Assembly (NCBI GenBank): GCA_024663395.1
Contig: JANFAH010000035.1
Span: 496,001-560,000 of the forward strand
Length of the DNA stretch: 64,000 nucleotides
Reading direction: 5' to 3'
DNA from: Pisolithus tinctorius
Lineage: Eukaryota; Basidiomycota; Agaricomycetes; Boletales; Pisolithaceae
The notes under the pieces were generated by a model. The model saw only the letters and a program-made list of their open reading frames with translations. It had not been told where the DNA came from and made no database searches. The position numbers and the translations under genes are program-made. Within the stretch, counting starts at the first letter, position 1, and each line of letters opens with the position of its first letter. Positions 44,548-56,579 of the stretch are shown here, piece after piece.

Positions 44548-45675
44548 CTACAGACGAATCGGAGTCGGGGAAACTGCGGATGTGGGTGCTGGTGATGAAA
44601 CCCCCAGCGCCTGCATGCGCTCTTCCAGACGTCGCTTGGCCTGCACTTGATAATACGCCTTCCGTTGCTCAGGTGTCATCTTCTTAGGTTGCGGTGCAGG
44701 CGACCGGGATGGTGCTGGTGCCGCTCTTGGTGGAGAATTGACTCTGGAGGCTGAAGGAATGGCAGGGGCCGCAGCCGATGGAGAACATGTCGTAGACCTG
44801 GTGTCGGCGGTGTTCCCTCGGTCGAGTTGCCGATCGTTCTCCTCAGACCTATATGGTTTCTTCCCATCACGGTCATAATAGTCTCTTTTGTCCCTTTTGT
44901 CCCTCGACCCACTCCTCGAATATGGCCGATCGTCCTCGGTACCGTACCTGGACCCAGGGGCAGGACTGTACCGACTACCTTCCTCCCCTGCGAAATGTCC
45001 AAACCTCTCATTCCGCTTGTCCCTCTCGTTCGCCCACTTCCTCTTTTCCCTCTCTCTCCTTGCCTCACGTTCTTCGACTTTCCTCTCGAGCTCAGGAACA
45101 TCTTCATGCATAAGCCTCATAAGCTCCCTCTCAAGCCTCCTTTCCTCGTCCTTCGTCGTCGTCCGGGTCCCGCGAGACACATACTCGAGATCCTCCTGAA
45201 GGCGCTTAATACGGTAGCGCAAATCCTCAAGGTCCCGATCGAGCTGAACCGATTCACGTTCCGAAGAAAGGTTGTCATCGGGCATCTTTTGTGTATCGAG
45301 AAGCTGATGCTTTAGTGAAGCGATATCCGTCGCAGCTGGGTTGGCTTCGTCTGATTGTGACTGGACAGCGTTGCGATCGATGTGTCGAACAGATGACTGG
45401 TAGAACCCACCGGGAGGCAGGACATCTTCATGTCGGTACACCGTAGCATCTTGACGGCCACCTTGTTGCGTCAGCGTTGTTGAAGATGAAGTGAAAGAGC
45501 GTTCTCTAAGTCGAGAAACTGGAGTATCGAGAGCAGATGGGGATCTAGCACGAGTATCGTTTTTAAGGATATCTTTAAGGAAATTGACGGATGTGTCGAT
45601 ATCTCTAGAAGACGGAGGTACAAGTTCTGGAGGGAGCTCGTCGGGGATTTCTGATCTAGTCCTGTTTAAATCCAT
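44548..45675 (-). other. Intersectin-like coiled-coil region
   Basis: A 375-codon open stretch carries long charged heptad-like helices (LRYRIKRLQEDLEYVSRG, RRLERELMRLMHEDVPEL) and a C-terminal QRKAYYQVQAKRRLEERMQ segment. It lies between the EH domain and the Pro-rich region, as in the family. Confidence 0.75.
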
Positions 45676-45860
45676 AAGTCATGGATTAAAGAGACTATTT
45701 ACTCGTAAGAACTTACTGCGATAAATGGTACCCATTGCTACATGGAACCCAGCGAGGTTCAGCTTGCCTCGATTATTAGCATCAGCGGGGGAGGGACCTA
45801 TCGCCCGCCCATTCCATCAGTGTCTGCAAACATCAACTCGTACGCACAGACATCGATAAC

Positions 45861-46160
45861 TTACCAAATTTTCGCCAGATCATTCCTGTCGAGAGCACTC
45901 TGTCCAAACACTTCCAACGGCGTCTGCCCGCTGATGAAGCCAGTGCTCTGTGCATCCCATGCTCTGAAGATCTGATCGTAACTCTTCTTCTCCGACTTAC
46001 TCAATACCCATGGTTCTTTCGGCGCAGTCCCCCTTCCGTGCTGCTGGTTATGCTTCTGGAAACTTTGTTGCAACGACAAACCGCCGAATTGCTGTTGAGG
46101 AACGGGCTGAAGTTGCGGCGCACCGCCTGCAGCAAATGGCGCAGACAAGTTGGCAGGCAT
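45861..46160 (-). other. EH domain of the intersectin-like gene
   Basis: SKSEKKSYDQIFRAWDAQ, GFISGQTPLEVFGQS and LDRNDLAKIW match the EF-hand-like Eps15 homology domain that binds NPF peptides. It is preceded by a Gln/Pro-rich linker with PQPTG and PQMTGFVDPRL. Only one EH domain is left in this copy. Confidence 0.78.
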
Positions 46161-46553
46161 ACTTATACGAACTAGATATCGTTTACAATCTGGGATCCAC
46201 GAAACCAGTCATCTGTGGCATGAAGGGTGCTGGCATGCGCCCTGTGCAGCCGGTGGGTTGTGGAACGAGTCCTGTTGGCTGAGGCTCAAGGCTCGGTCCA
46301 CGAAACCTGTTCTGCGCGGGATTGAGATGAAGATGGCTGCTGTTGGGGCGCAGGAGGTGGTGGGGGCGGAGGAAAGTTTTGTTGCAATTAACTGGGAATA
46401 GAAGAAACAGGAGGCGATGGGGCCCGCTGACTAAAACCCGTCTGCGCACCTGGGAATCCCGTCGACTGAGCATGCAGAAGCCCACCAGGCCCACCAGGTG
46501 CACCGTGAAACCAGATAACCGGTTTGCATAGGGTACTGGAATCCAGGTTGACG

Positions 46554-48420
46554 CCGAGGTATGAGTTGGAATGGAAGATCGAGAAGTATACAAGCCTTCT
46601 GATGACTCCGAGGACGGTCGAGAGTCGGCGCTAGCAGGATGGCGCGGAGTTTGACCTGCTCCGAAGGGACTCGCTGCAAGCCGCGGACAGTCCAGGGTCT
46701 TTTACGACGCGATCATACACGAACTAAGTGCTCTGTAGTCCAGCACCCGTGGCAGCTTCGAGGCTATGACCAACGGGTCGTCCCTCCTACGACTCCCGTT
46801 CACAACGAAAGCCTCCGCACTGGATGCAACGCGCTCGCTGTTCGTAAGACGACGCGTCAATCTTCTGGACCTGAACCTGACCGCAACGCAGAGAAAATGC
46901 TCTTGCAGAATAACTACGACCTGTGAGTGCTACTTAGAGCAGGCGGTCCGCCATCGAGGCCTTCGACATTCCCTACACATATACTGACTGAGTACACAAG
47001 AAAATTAGACTTCGATACCCGGATCCAATCAACCAAACCACGTTCGACACGCCAGGCTCAGCCCAGATTGCGCGCATACGCGACAGTGCAGACACCATAC
47101 CAAGGATCATGAGAGCCAGGATATGATCAGCAGCGGTGATGGAAGTATTGCATGCCTCGCCAGGTATGTCACACTTGATTCGTGCTTCGTCTCCTGCTTC
47201 CGAGACAGCATCCCTCCCATACCGACACCTACCCATATACCCGTCCCCATACATCCTCGCCGTCTTTCCCATCGTAACAGTTTCCCCAGGCCTCTGATGA
47301 CGACATCGAGAATAACGAACAGGAGGAACCAGAAGCAGTCGACATCACGATCTCTATCGCGGACTCAGACCCGGAATCAACCACTTCTAAGTCTCCTAGT
47401 AGCACAAATGTGAACGCGAACTCAATACCTGTACGTCCCCTCGAAGGAGAACGTGTGCAAACCATATTTTCACCTATGCGACGCGGCTTGAGGCGGAATA
47501 TCGACGCGAATCAGGAGGCCGAAGACGAGGGGAATAGAGAAGAAGATGCTAAGGACGATGAGGACGTGCATAGACAGACGAATTCAGACGTAGAGGTGGG
47601 GACGGGTTTTCGCGTGGGTGTCCACTTGGGTGCCGGGCAGGGCGGCACTGAGGTGATGACGGGCCTACATGCAAGGCCGAGAGCGGGGGTGAGAGCACCC
47701 ACGAAACTAAGAGTAGCAAAAAGCTCCACCCACAGAAGAAAGTCAAGATATCAGAATCTACTTTGGTGAAAACTCTCCGTGCAAAGCGCACAAAGTACGT
47801 TCCCAGATCTGCTACTGCATCTATGACGAGTATCTCAAGCTACGCCATAACCTCAAATAACGACGGCTAAGGCTGGAGCAGGCGGAGGTAAGACAATCGG
47901 AGCCCCCATCTTACCCAATTGCGCGGAGTTCATAGACGGCTTTGGATCGCAAAAAGTGAGGGCACCGTGGTGTGGAGCGGTTCTGGGTCCAGTATCGGGA
48001 GAAGCGCGACTACGTTGGTATGTAGATATCATTGAGACCTGTATCTGCTTTGCTGGATCAGAGACACATGAAGCCGATTGTGGGGAGAGTGGTTGGAACT
48101 TCCACGCTGGTAAAGAGACATGGACGACAGATGCAACCAGTCAGTCACAACTCCGCGCACCCGCGCATCGGCACAGAACGTGAATGGTATGTGTTTTGTC
48201 ATGTGTGTCACCGCCGCTAGTTTCGTACTAGCTGTCCTCGTAGTACTCAAACTCGTCCCTGAATCCATGGATTTCTGGTTCTGGTATCAGCGGTTGCGGC
48301 TTGGCATAGGTGAGGAGGATAAGGGCAAGAAGACAGGGGTTGAGAAACTCAGGAAGCTGGTGTTGCTTAAGTCGGACCATGGAGAATCATGGTTCTGCCG
48401 TTAGCAGAAGGAGTGTGCTT
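46554..48420 (+). other. Module X, copy 2
   Basis: This copy extends further than copy 1. It includes VERFWVQYREKRDYVG near 47970-48020, a GT-AG-like break, then KPIVGRVVGTSTLVKRHG and EREWYVFCHVCHRR near 48060-48215. I do not know the family; the CHVCHRR end could be part of a zinc site. The reading frame is broken in several places. The left junction with the intersectin-like gene is at about 46553. Confidence 0.5.
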
Positions 48421-49845
48421 CGGCAAGATTGGCCCTTGTCTGATAGTTACTGTGGAAAATAAAAACTGTCCAGACAAAAGGCAGATCTGATTAGCTGGGA
48501 AAATCTGTCCTGTAGCTACAAGATGATAGATGTATGTTCATAATTCAGACCTTAGGCTTGCTTGGGCATTGACCAAACATAGGCAGACAATAAATGGACC
48601 CTGCTTTGCAGTGTTATTAGAGACATATTCCCTCCTGTGTTTCCTTTCCTTTGGTGTGATATTTACCCACATACATAAGTGCTTAGACTGCACAAGTTAT
48701 GTTGGAGTGTCTCAGATTACCCTAGTGTCACTTGGAGGAGAGGAACAGGGTTGGAAACTTTAGAGCTAAGACCCAAAAGTCAACCCAAAAGGAACCTATA
48801 CTACAGAGATGTCTCTACACATATGAAGTGCATCTAGCCAAAGCAGGGATCATGCCACCACCAGTGGCATCATCAGCAAATGTGAGGAAGCAACATGTAA
48901 GTAAAAGAAAGGCCCAGAAGGGTGTAGAACCATGTGCCAAGAGTAGATGAGATAACTATGATAAGATAAGACAAGATGTGAGTGGGAAAAAAAAAAAGAT
49001 ATGTGCATTACACAAAGTTGGTGCAGGTGAGAAAGACTATGGTAAGAAGAAAGGGGCTGACAGAGTCAAGAAGCTGACAATGCCCAGGTCAAATCATGAT
49101 CATGGAGAATCATGGGTGCAATATCAACAAGTAGGGTGTTCTCAGCTCTCTTCATGGCATCATCATGTGGGATCAGGACTAGTGCAAGTAGTGGATCACA
49201 GCAACCACCTATGACAAGGCTGTGGACCTTTGCCAACACTGCAACCTCTATAGCTACATTAATGACATCAAGAACAATAACCATACTGCACCCCATCACA
49301 TTTACAATGCCCTACATGCCAGAGAATGTACCAAATTCAGTGCTGATCTACCAGAATTGAGAGAAAATGGCACAGGAAATGAAAAATGAGCTGAATATGA
49401 TGATGGGTTGGAGTGGTATAAGGGCATCACCTGGGTAAGGCTCATGACCAGACACATATCACAAGACTCCAGGGACTTTTGACAGTATGCAACAGCTGTC
49501 TGGGAAAAATCATTTCAGGCAGTGAAGACTGTGAGTTTATATATGCCAAAGAGGGGGGCAGAGCAGCAGGAGAGAATAGTGGCTGGGGGCATGGTTACTA
49601 GTTAAGAGGTCCTCCTGGTGAATTATTATGCAAGTGCTTGGACACAATTTGTACTTCTCACCAGGTAGTGCATCATGAAGTATGATTGAAAGTGGGGTGT
49701 GATAACATGTAGTATGTGATATCAGAGGACATGGGTGCAATTCACAGGGTAAAATGATCATTGGACAAAAATATGGTGCATGAGGTAAAATGTAGCAGTA
49801 CAACAGCAGATATACTCAACATCAAAATACAATTTGAGCCATCAT
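48421..49845. other. CpG-free 3' flank of NLR-D with the empty insertion site
   Basis: I read no CpG from about 48430 to 49845. The first kilobase has no match elsewhere in the window and no gene I can support. From about 49410 it matches the flank of NLR-B split by the retrotransposon. The intact target lies at about 49480-49505 (TATGCAACAGCTGTCTGG), without any LTR. Confidence 0.6.
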
Positions 49846-52800
49846 TCACTGGGTGAAATGGAAACATTTGCACCATTCTTTGCCATGGACCATCTGACTT
49901 AAGTCCAACTCTATGCAGCAACCTCTGGGAATGACTACTTTGGTCCCCATTGAGTAAAATGGTCTCCTAAGTGTTGGGGGGATCCAAAGTAGTAGTTGTC
50001 CCTTTGGGCCTTTGATCCAGCCATCATCATGTAGCTTGACTGCTTGACCCAGATTAGCCTGCTGTTGCATGAACCCATTAACAAGTGGATTACTATTAAG
50101 TAGAGCATGCAAGGGGTCAAATGAAAAGCAAATGGGATATCTGTTGACACCTGCACTTCTTGTTAAATGAAATAACAATAGATAGAAGGTGGAGGTACAT
50201 ACCATCTGGAGGAGGGAATGAATGAAATATGGTGGAGGGGTGGGATGCAACCATTGTGAACATCTCATTGTCCCAGACTCTCACAGTCTTGTCATGTGAG
50301 CCTGAGAGAATCCTCTTCCCATCAGGGGAGAATACAACTGAACTGACCCAAGAAGTATGGCCCTCAAGAGGGCTGCCAATCTGCACACCTCCCTCAACAT
50401 CCCAGACCCTCACAGTGTTGTCCCAAGAGCCTGAGACAATCCTCTTCCCATCAGGGGAGAATGCAACTGATTTGACATCATCTGTATGGCCCTCAAGAGG
50501 GCTGCCAATCTGCACACCTCCCTCCACATCCCAGACCCTCACAGTCCTGTCCCCTGAGCCTGAGACAATCCTCTTCCCATCAGGGGAGAATGTAACTGAA
50601 TAGACTCCATCTGTATGGCCCTCAAGAGGGCTGCCAATCTGCACACCTCGCTCAACATCCCAGACCCTCACAGTCTTGTCCCAAGAGCATGAGACAATCC
50701 TCTTCCCATCAGGGGAGAATGCAACTGAAAAGACTGGATCTGTATGGCCCTCAAGAGGGCTGCCAATCTGCACACCTCCCTCAACATCCCAGACCCTTAC
50801 AGTCCTGTCCCCTGAGCCTGAGGCAATCCTCTTCCCATCAGGGGAGAATGTAACTGAATTGACTGCAAAAGTAAAGCCCTCAAGAGGGCTGCCAATCTGC
50901 ACACCTCCCTCCACATCCCAGACCCTCACAGTCCAGTCCCCTGAGCCTGAGACAATCCTCTTCCCATCAGGGGAGAATGCAACTGAATTGACCCAAGAAG
51001 TATGGCCCTCAAGAGGGCTGCCAATCTGCACACCTCCCTCAACATCCCAGACCCTCACAGTCCTGTCCCTTGAGCCTGAGACAATCCTCTTCCCATCAGG
51101 GGAGAATGCAACTGAATCAACTTTATCTGTATGGCCCTCAAGAGGGCTGCCAACCTGCATACCTCCCTCAACATCCCACACCCTCACAGTCTTGTCCATT
51201 GAGCCTGACACAATCCTCTTCCCATCACAGGAGAATGCAACTGATGTGACTGGAGATGCATGGCCTTGCAGCAGCAGCTGTTCAACTGGCCACCCTTTCA
51301 ACCCTCCTACAGCAACTCTAGCCAGTCTTGTGAATTTTGGCAAGAGCATCATTGATAACAATGCATTGGAAGGAATAAATGGCAATGCAGAAGCATAAAG
51401 GTGTGGAGTGCTTTGCACTATCACACTGCCAAAACTCCCAATCAACTTGATTCCATCTTCTACCAATGCCAATAGATACTTGATGTCAAAGCCATCTTGT
51501 CCCTTCATTGTTGTGTCAGATGTCATCAAACTCTGTACAAAAGGTACTCACCCATAGCCATGTTGCAACAGTACTAAGAGCATCTACACCCTTTCCAACC
51601 ATCCCCAGAAGACTTAATACCTCCAGCCAGAATAGAATCTTTTCACTTCCAACAATAGCCTTCACCAACCCCACAAGTTCCGAGTCAAATGGTGTCTTTT
51701 GCAAATGCTGGCTCCAGAATCGACTGGAGTAGGTAAGATGGTGTGGGATGTTCTCCTTGATTCTCTTCGACAGATCAGGAACTTCAGCATTGGCCAGGTA
51801 TGAGCTTTCCAATCCACAGATGTTAAATTGAAGCTCATCATGGAGAATCTGCAATGTGGCAAAGGCCATGTCTCTTCCGTCAGATGTGTCAATGCAGTAG
51901 ACACCACTCCGTAAACGATCCATCAGGAAGTCATAGAACGACGCATGCAGTGGTCGCACAGGACCAGACCTATCTGTAATACCACCCAATAACGGGGCCA
52001 TGGATTCAAGAATCGCAATTATGTCATAACGGTCCTCCTTGTCAGGGAAGTGACTGCGCATCTTATTCAGAGTATTCAAGTGCAGAGGTTCGAGGGCTGA
52101 CATGATCTGCTGCATCACAGAGTGGAACTGGGTCAGCGTGGTTTCGTCCTTGGGGATACTGTCTTCAAGAATTGCTCGGTACATGGCATCCAGCAATCCG
52201 CCTCCTGAACGAAGATTCATCACATTGTCGACGCGTTCCTTGACTGATACGTTCTTGACTGCACCTGGGTTCACGAATTCACAAGCCAGACGGGCCCATT
52301 CGAATAGACCCTCCGCCTTCTGGGAAATCCCATGAACTACTGCAGGCCCAACGCCCCGAAGACGGCCCATTTTTTTCATGATGTACAATCGGACGTCGCG
52401 TTCCGATAACCCTGCAGAGACGTCGTCCAACGAGGTCGACCTCACATGCTGAGCAGCATTGAGGACGTCATCGATATCAGGCAATGAGCGGGACGTTACG
52501 AGAATGCGGACGTTGTGAGGCAGTTCGGCAGTTTGGGCTGACGCAAGCACAGAGAGCAGGTGCCTTCGCGATGGTTCTGCCCCACTTTCGTCCAACGCGT
52601 CGACGACGACGAGCACATTCCCAACGAGATGCCCCGCGATCTTATGCAATGGTTCCGAGATGAGTCGCTTCCACTGAAGCGCGATGTCAGAGGTAGTCTT
52701 GAGAACATCATCCTTCGCAACTGCATCCGCCAAGGCTCGCCGGAAGGCAGGATCACGTTCTGCGAGATCCCATGAAACTGTCCTGATTAACTGTTCTTCG

Positions 52801-54202
52801 AGGTGCTCGGCCTGCCAGTCACGAGAAAAGCAAAAACAAGACCCGACCCCTCCAATGCTCTTAAACCACAGAGCGATCGTATGCGCAATGGCGGATTTCC
52901 CTTTTCCAGCTTGCCCGTGGAGCCAGAGGATGCGTGGCACATTTTCAGCGGTATCATAGATCCAGTTAATAATATCCGTGAGGATCTCCGTCCTGGTACC
53001 ATCAAGGCATCTCTTGGTCCAATTGACACCCACGCCTCGGGCACGGGCGAAACCGTCTAAGTCCAGTTCTTCAAGTACACGGAATGCATCGACCTGGACG
53101 CCCCGGTCTTCGTGGTTTCGGTATTGTTGCATCAAGTCGTCTAGCGCCTCGGTGTACGCAATAGAAACGTCGCTTGCCTGATATTCTATGTCCTTCCCTG
53201 ATCTCTTCCCTGATACCACGTTACATTAGCTCGGCTGGTGGGTAAGTGTGATTGACGTACAGAAATCCACGGTCGCAGAATAATTCTTGATGAACTGCAC
53301 CGCACCACTTGTCATGAGCGCTATCTTCGCGAAGGTTTCCCGCTTGCCCGAAATTTCCTTGAGGGTGGCTTCTTCCGTGAGGAATTCGTAAACCTTTCTG
53401 ATTGTATCCAGGAGGCGGGAGACCCGCTCATCTCGGGTCTGTTGAACCACGAACATCTATGTACGACTGCGTAAGATGAGGAATAAATACAGGAGTAAGA
53501 ACGCACCTGAGAAATGGCTGCTAACATTCCCAGCGCCATACGGGCGTACGGATGGATCTGGCATAGGCATGCAATCACAGGATGGATGCAGAACAATAAA
53601 TGCCTACCTTAGTAAGGGTGGTAATGGCTTGATTGAAATCTTTGAACGGTTTTAGATACGTATCGGGGAAGCTTTGGGTCTCGGCGAGTGCGGTATTCGC
53701 ACTAGTCGCAGGGTTGACACCCCCTACGCCCACATTCCTCACGGGACCCATGCCGAGGAATGTCGGCGACATGGAATCCACATTGCCGAAAGTTGGTTGA
53801 TCGGCCGACCTCTGAGTCTGTCCAGCGAGCTTCCTTAGAGTTGTCGAAAGATTGAGACAGCATAGATTACATACATTGTAGTTCGGAGCGACCTGAAATT
53901 GTCCGCTGTGTTCGTAAATCGCCCGATCAACATGGATGTCAGTGCTCCCTCCCGTGATGGGACTTGGGGAACTTGGCTCTGATGGATGAGCAAAAAACCC
54001 ACATTGGCCCCTGAGAGGTACTGCCCAACGCTTGAATATCAGAGGATAAATGAGCAGTAGCCTGAGAAGATCCCTGCGATTGATTTTTGGCCAATTGACA
54101 TATACCATCGCCAGAAAGGAGTGATCTGCATACCGAAGAACCATCGAGGTTGGATGGATTTACAAGGCTGGTGCGAGGTTTCTTTGACTGCTTGCCGGTC
54201 AT
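49846..54202 (-). CDS. NLR-D: NACHT-WD40 STAND receptor, 8 WD repeats
   Basis: Eight exons: 54134-54202, 54022-54073, 53608-53978, 53507-53557, 53261-53456, 51552-53209, 50203-51502, 49846-50150. Exons 1-6 and 8 match NLR-B in length base for base; all introns are GT-AG. The product is 1333 residues. The P-loop is GQAGKGKS, Walker B VLVVVDALDES, and the pre-NACHT junction joins VDF to WKRSGKD. Eight WD40 repeats span about 879-1222. The tail has GWIKGPKGQLLLWIPP. It is the closest relative of NLR-B through the NACHT half, but its repeat array has a different number and composition of units. Confidence 0.91.
50234..51265 (-). repeat. WD40 repeat array of NLR-D (8 x 129 bases)
   Basis: Eight 43-codon repeats vary mainly at codons 4, 5, 7, 23 and 25 (SP, DK, SW, FA, DP, DG, DD, SW). 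Repeat 4 begins GF instead of GH. Only one CpG (near 50649) is seen in the array. Confidence 0.93.
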
Positions 54203-54259
54203 TGCGAAGAAATGAGTATTTTGACACATACCATCGCTAGGAAAGACCAGACGACATAC

Positions 54260-54328
54260 CGAAGGAGGAAAAGAACTAGATGGGTCGGCAGAACTGAAGC
54301 GACGTCTCTTCAACTGATCGCTGTCCAT
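54260..54328 (-). other. Duplicate first exon upstream of NLR-D
   Basis: MDSDQLKRRRFSSADP has the same 126-base offset, 23-codon length and GTATGT donor as upstream of NLR-B, so the exon duplication predates the B/D duplication. Confidence 0.6.
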
Positions 54329-54622
54329 TGATGTAACAATTGGGTGTATATTCCGTGTAAGGTTTGTGCGTTTGAATTGACGTTGCGAGTGAGGGAAAGA
54401 CGAAGCTGAGGGAATGCTGTGGGCGCACTCGTGAGCGCCAACTGGCACAGGCGGCAGACACGTGGCAGCGCCCACCGCTTGATGCACATGTATGTATGTA
54501 CTGTGAGTATCATGCAGACTTGAATCGTAGAACAGGAACTGACCTGACGATGCAGCACCTTATTTGTGCGGTCAGCATCACTACTTCGTGCCTGCTTGCA
54601 GAGAAGCATCACATAGTGGGTA

Positions 54623-54976
54623 GTGTGGGGGATCACGACCTTGTTGCGCTACGCGAGTGAGTCTGAAGACATCACCATTCCCAACGGAGCAGCCATCTTT
54701 CTACGTCCGAATATTCGCAGCCTTCACCTACTGCCTCTGCGTTCCACGGCCGGTGATAGGAAGACTATTGCTCTGCCAACCCTTAACCCCGGCTTGCGGG
54801 AACCTTTGGTAGTCCCCTCCCGCCAGTTATCTGTCGTGCTTACCCGCGATGTCTCCACAGTTCCGATTGTTTTCTTCGGTCGCCAATGCTGCTCTCTCCC
54901 CAGTTCCTCGTTCAAGATACTTGCCTTCCCACTTTACATCTTCACGCATCGTGAAACTGTCTCAATCATCCTCTGA
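54623..54976 (+). CDS. Conserved 117-codon ORF upstream of NLR-D, divergent
   Basis: The peptide is identical to that of 27588-27941 despite about five base differences, all silent. It lacks an ATG start and may be an exon. No family is recognised. Confidence 0.45.
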   Translation: MWGITTLLRYASESEDITIPNGAAIFLRPNIRSLHLLPLRSTAGDRKTIALPTLNPGLREPLVVPSRQLSVVLTRDVSTVPIVFFGRQCCSLPSSSFKILAFPLYIFTHRETVSIIL

Positions 54977-55024
54977 GCTTAGCCGAGGTACCTTCGGCTC
55001 CTTTGTATCAACCTCGGCATAACA

Positions 55025-56515
55025 AGAAATGCGATTTTTAACAGTCACATGAACTGTCCATGCGATCGGCATTCACCACATCTGTGCTCGGCATCCACTC
55101 AGTCCATGCTACACCGTAATGAATAAACCCAACTAAGGATAGCAGTACTATTGTTGTGGTATGAACGGGGTTTGCTGCTGTAAATTCTCAGACCGCAAAT
55201 ATCACTGCGGTTGTTCTACGATTTTGGTAATGAGTGTCATTTGGCCTTCTTGTGGGGTCTTGCTATCTCTCTTCCACTGACGATGTCTGCAGACGCGGTA
55301 CGATCGGCGACAAGATCATTCTCGCCACGTATCACTTCCTATTGACTCCATACCCTTCTACCCCCAGCGCTCCTCTCCTCACGGGTCGGTGGACAGACAG
55401 GCGTACAGTCAGCCGAGGATGGCTGGTCGCTTCTCAAACCGGCCCTCCCTCCCTAGACAACTGGGCATTTTATTAGCTCGTTCGTGATGGCGTATCGCCA
55501 GACATTGACGTCACGACCATGGCTGCGTCATGATTGAAATCGTTACTGCCTTGGATCCTGAAATTCCTAGGGGTGCCGTCGCCTGGAAACCACCTCGTAC
55601 ACTACTTACCGGAACTGATGCCGGCACCAGCCAACGGAACAACGACCACGATTGTCCTCGACAATCTCGCATATGCATTCCATGCGATTTCATGATCACA
55701 CCCGATGATATCCAATGAAGCCTACCTCCATATTCCCTGTTTGTTCTGCTCATGCGCCTGCTCGAGGCACTCGACCATCTCCGGATGGCACTTGGCGAAT
55801 CCGAAGTACGCATCATAGACTGAGGCGTCCTTCTCATACATGAAGGTAACTGGGTACGTTCAGCAACTGCTGTGTGGACACCTGAAGACGTCTCTGTATT
55901 GAACGACAACCCTACCGCTTCTGACGAATTTGTTTTGGATCGGAAGGAGGAAGTGCCCTTGTACGAAGAAGATGAAGATGAGGATAAGATCACCGTCGAA
56001 CTAGACGAACATGACCCTCTGGACGGCGTTGTCGCAACGAGCCCTGTCGTCGAGTGCTCTGAGGAAAACGATGCAGACGAAGCTGAGGAGGATGACTCTC
56101 CCCTGTTCGCGCTTTCCTTGATAGACTTTGCATATACGCGACTCGCGCCTGGATAGGGACCTGACTCGGGCATTCTGCTTGATATGGCCACGCTCATCCA
56201 ACTCATTCGCGAGCGGCGGGGTGTTGTTCAGGCATTGGATGGTGAAGGTGTGAATGTAAAGAAAGCTTGCTGTCGCACATAAGTGCAACACGCCGTTGCC
56301 GTGGTACAACTACATCCAGCGGATGCGGTGTTGACCCGTACCTTATACTTCGTGGAAGGATACTCTCCAAAGAGTCTTAGCCGTCGTACGGCGATGGATG
56401 TCATGCTCAGACTATTACGCCGAAACACCAGAAGCTCGAACTGTACGGCAGGTCAGTATGGAACTGTCCTTAGTCGCCAGTCCTGCACGAACGTCTACCC
56501 TATTATGAGCTAGTA
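55025..56515 (+). pseudogene. IPMK-like pseudogene, copy 4
   Basis: This is collinear with copy 2 (27990-29480): N-terminal motif near 55400-55460, C-terminal segment 55740-56160 with LYEEDEDEDKITVELDEH and LIDFAYTRLAPG followed by TAG. The catalytic DxKxG segment is missing. Divergence from copy 2 is low, in line with duplication together with the NLR-B/D pair. Confidence 0.75.
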
Positions 56516-56579
56516 AGTGGAACGAAAACACAAATACGGAGACAAGTCTGTCCAAAAATGCGCAGACGTGAGGATAGTA

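Larger units (their letters stand above)
39365..46553 (-). pseudogene. Intersectin-like (Cin1-type) gene, 5'-truncated
   Basis: The minus-strand domain order is EH, coiled coil, Pro/Ala-rich region, SH3, SH3, acidic linker, DH (RhoGEF), PH. This is the architecture of long intersectin and of Cryptococcus Cin1, an endocytic scaffold and Rho/Cdc42 exchange factor. Conserved splicing is visible in DH: exon ...SSYLLVP joins QRLTRYPLLIRQ across a GT-AG intron near 40255-40312. Lesions include TGA at 44462 (VxKQRLEAER), a frame change near 44560, a CAA to TAA-type stop near 46195 and loss of frame in the upstream DH exons. The 5' end, including any first EH domain, is replaced by module X at 46553. 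Long open exons suggest recent loss. Confidence 0.8.
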
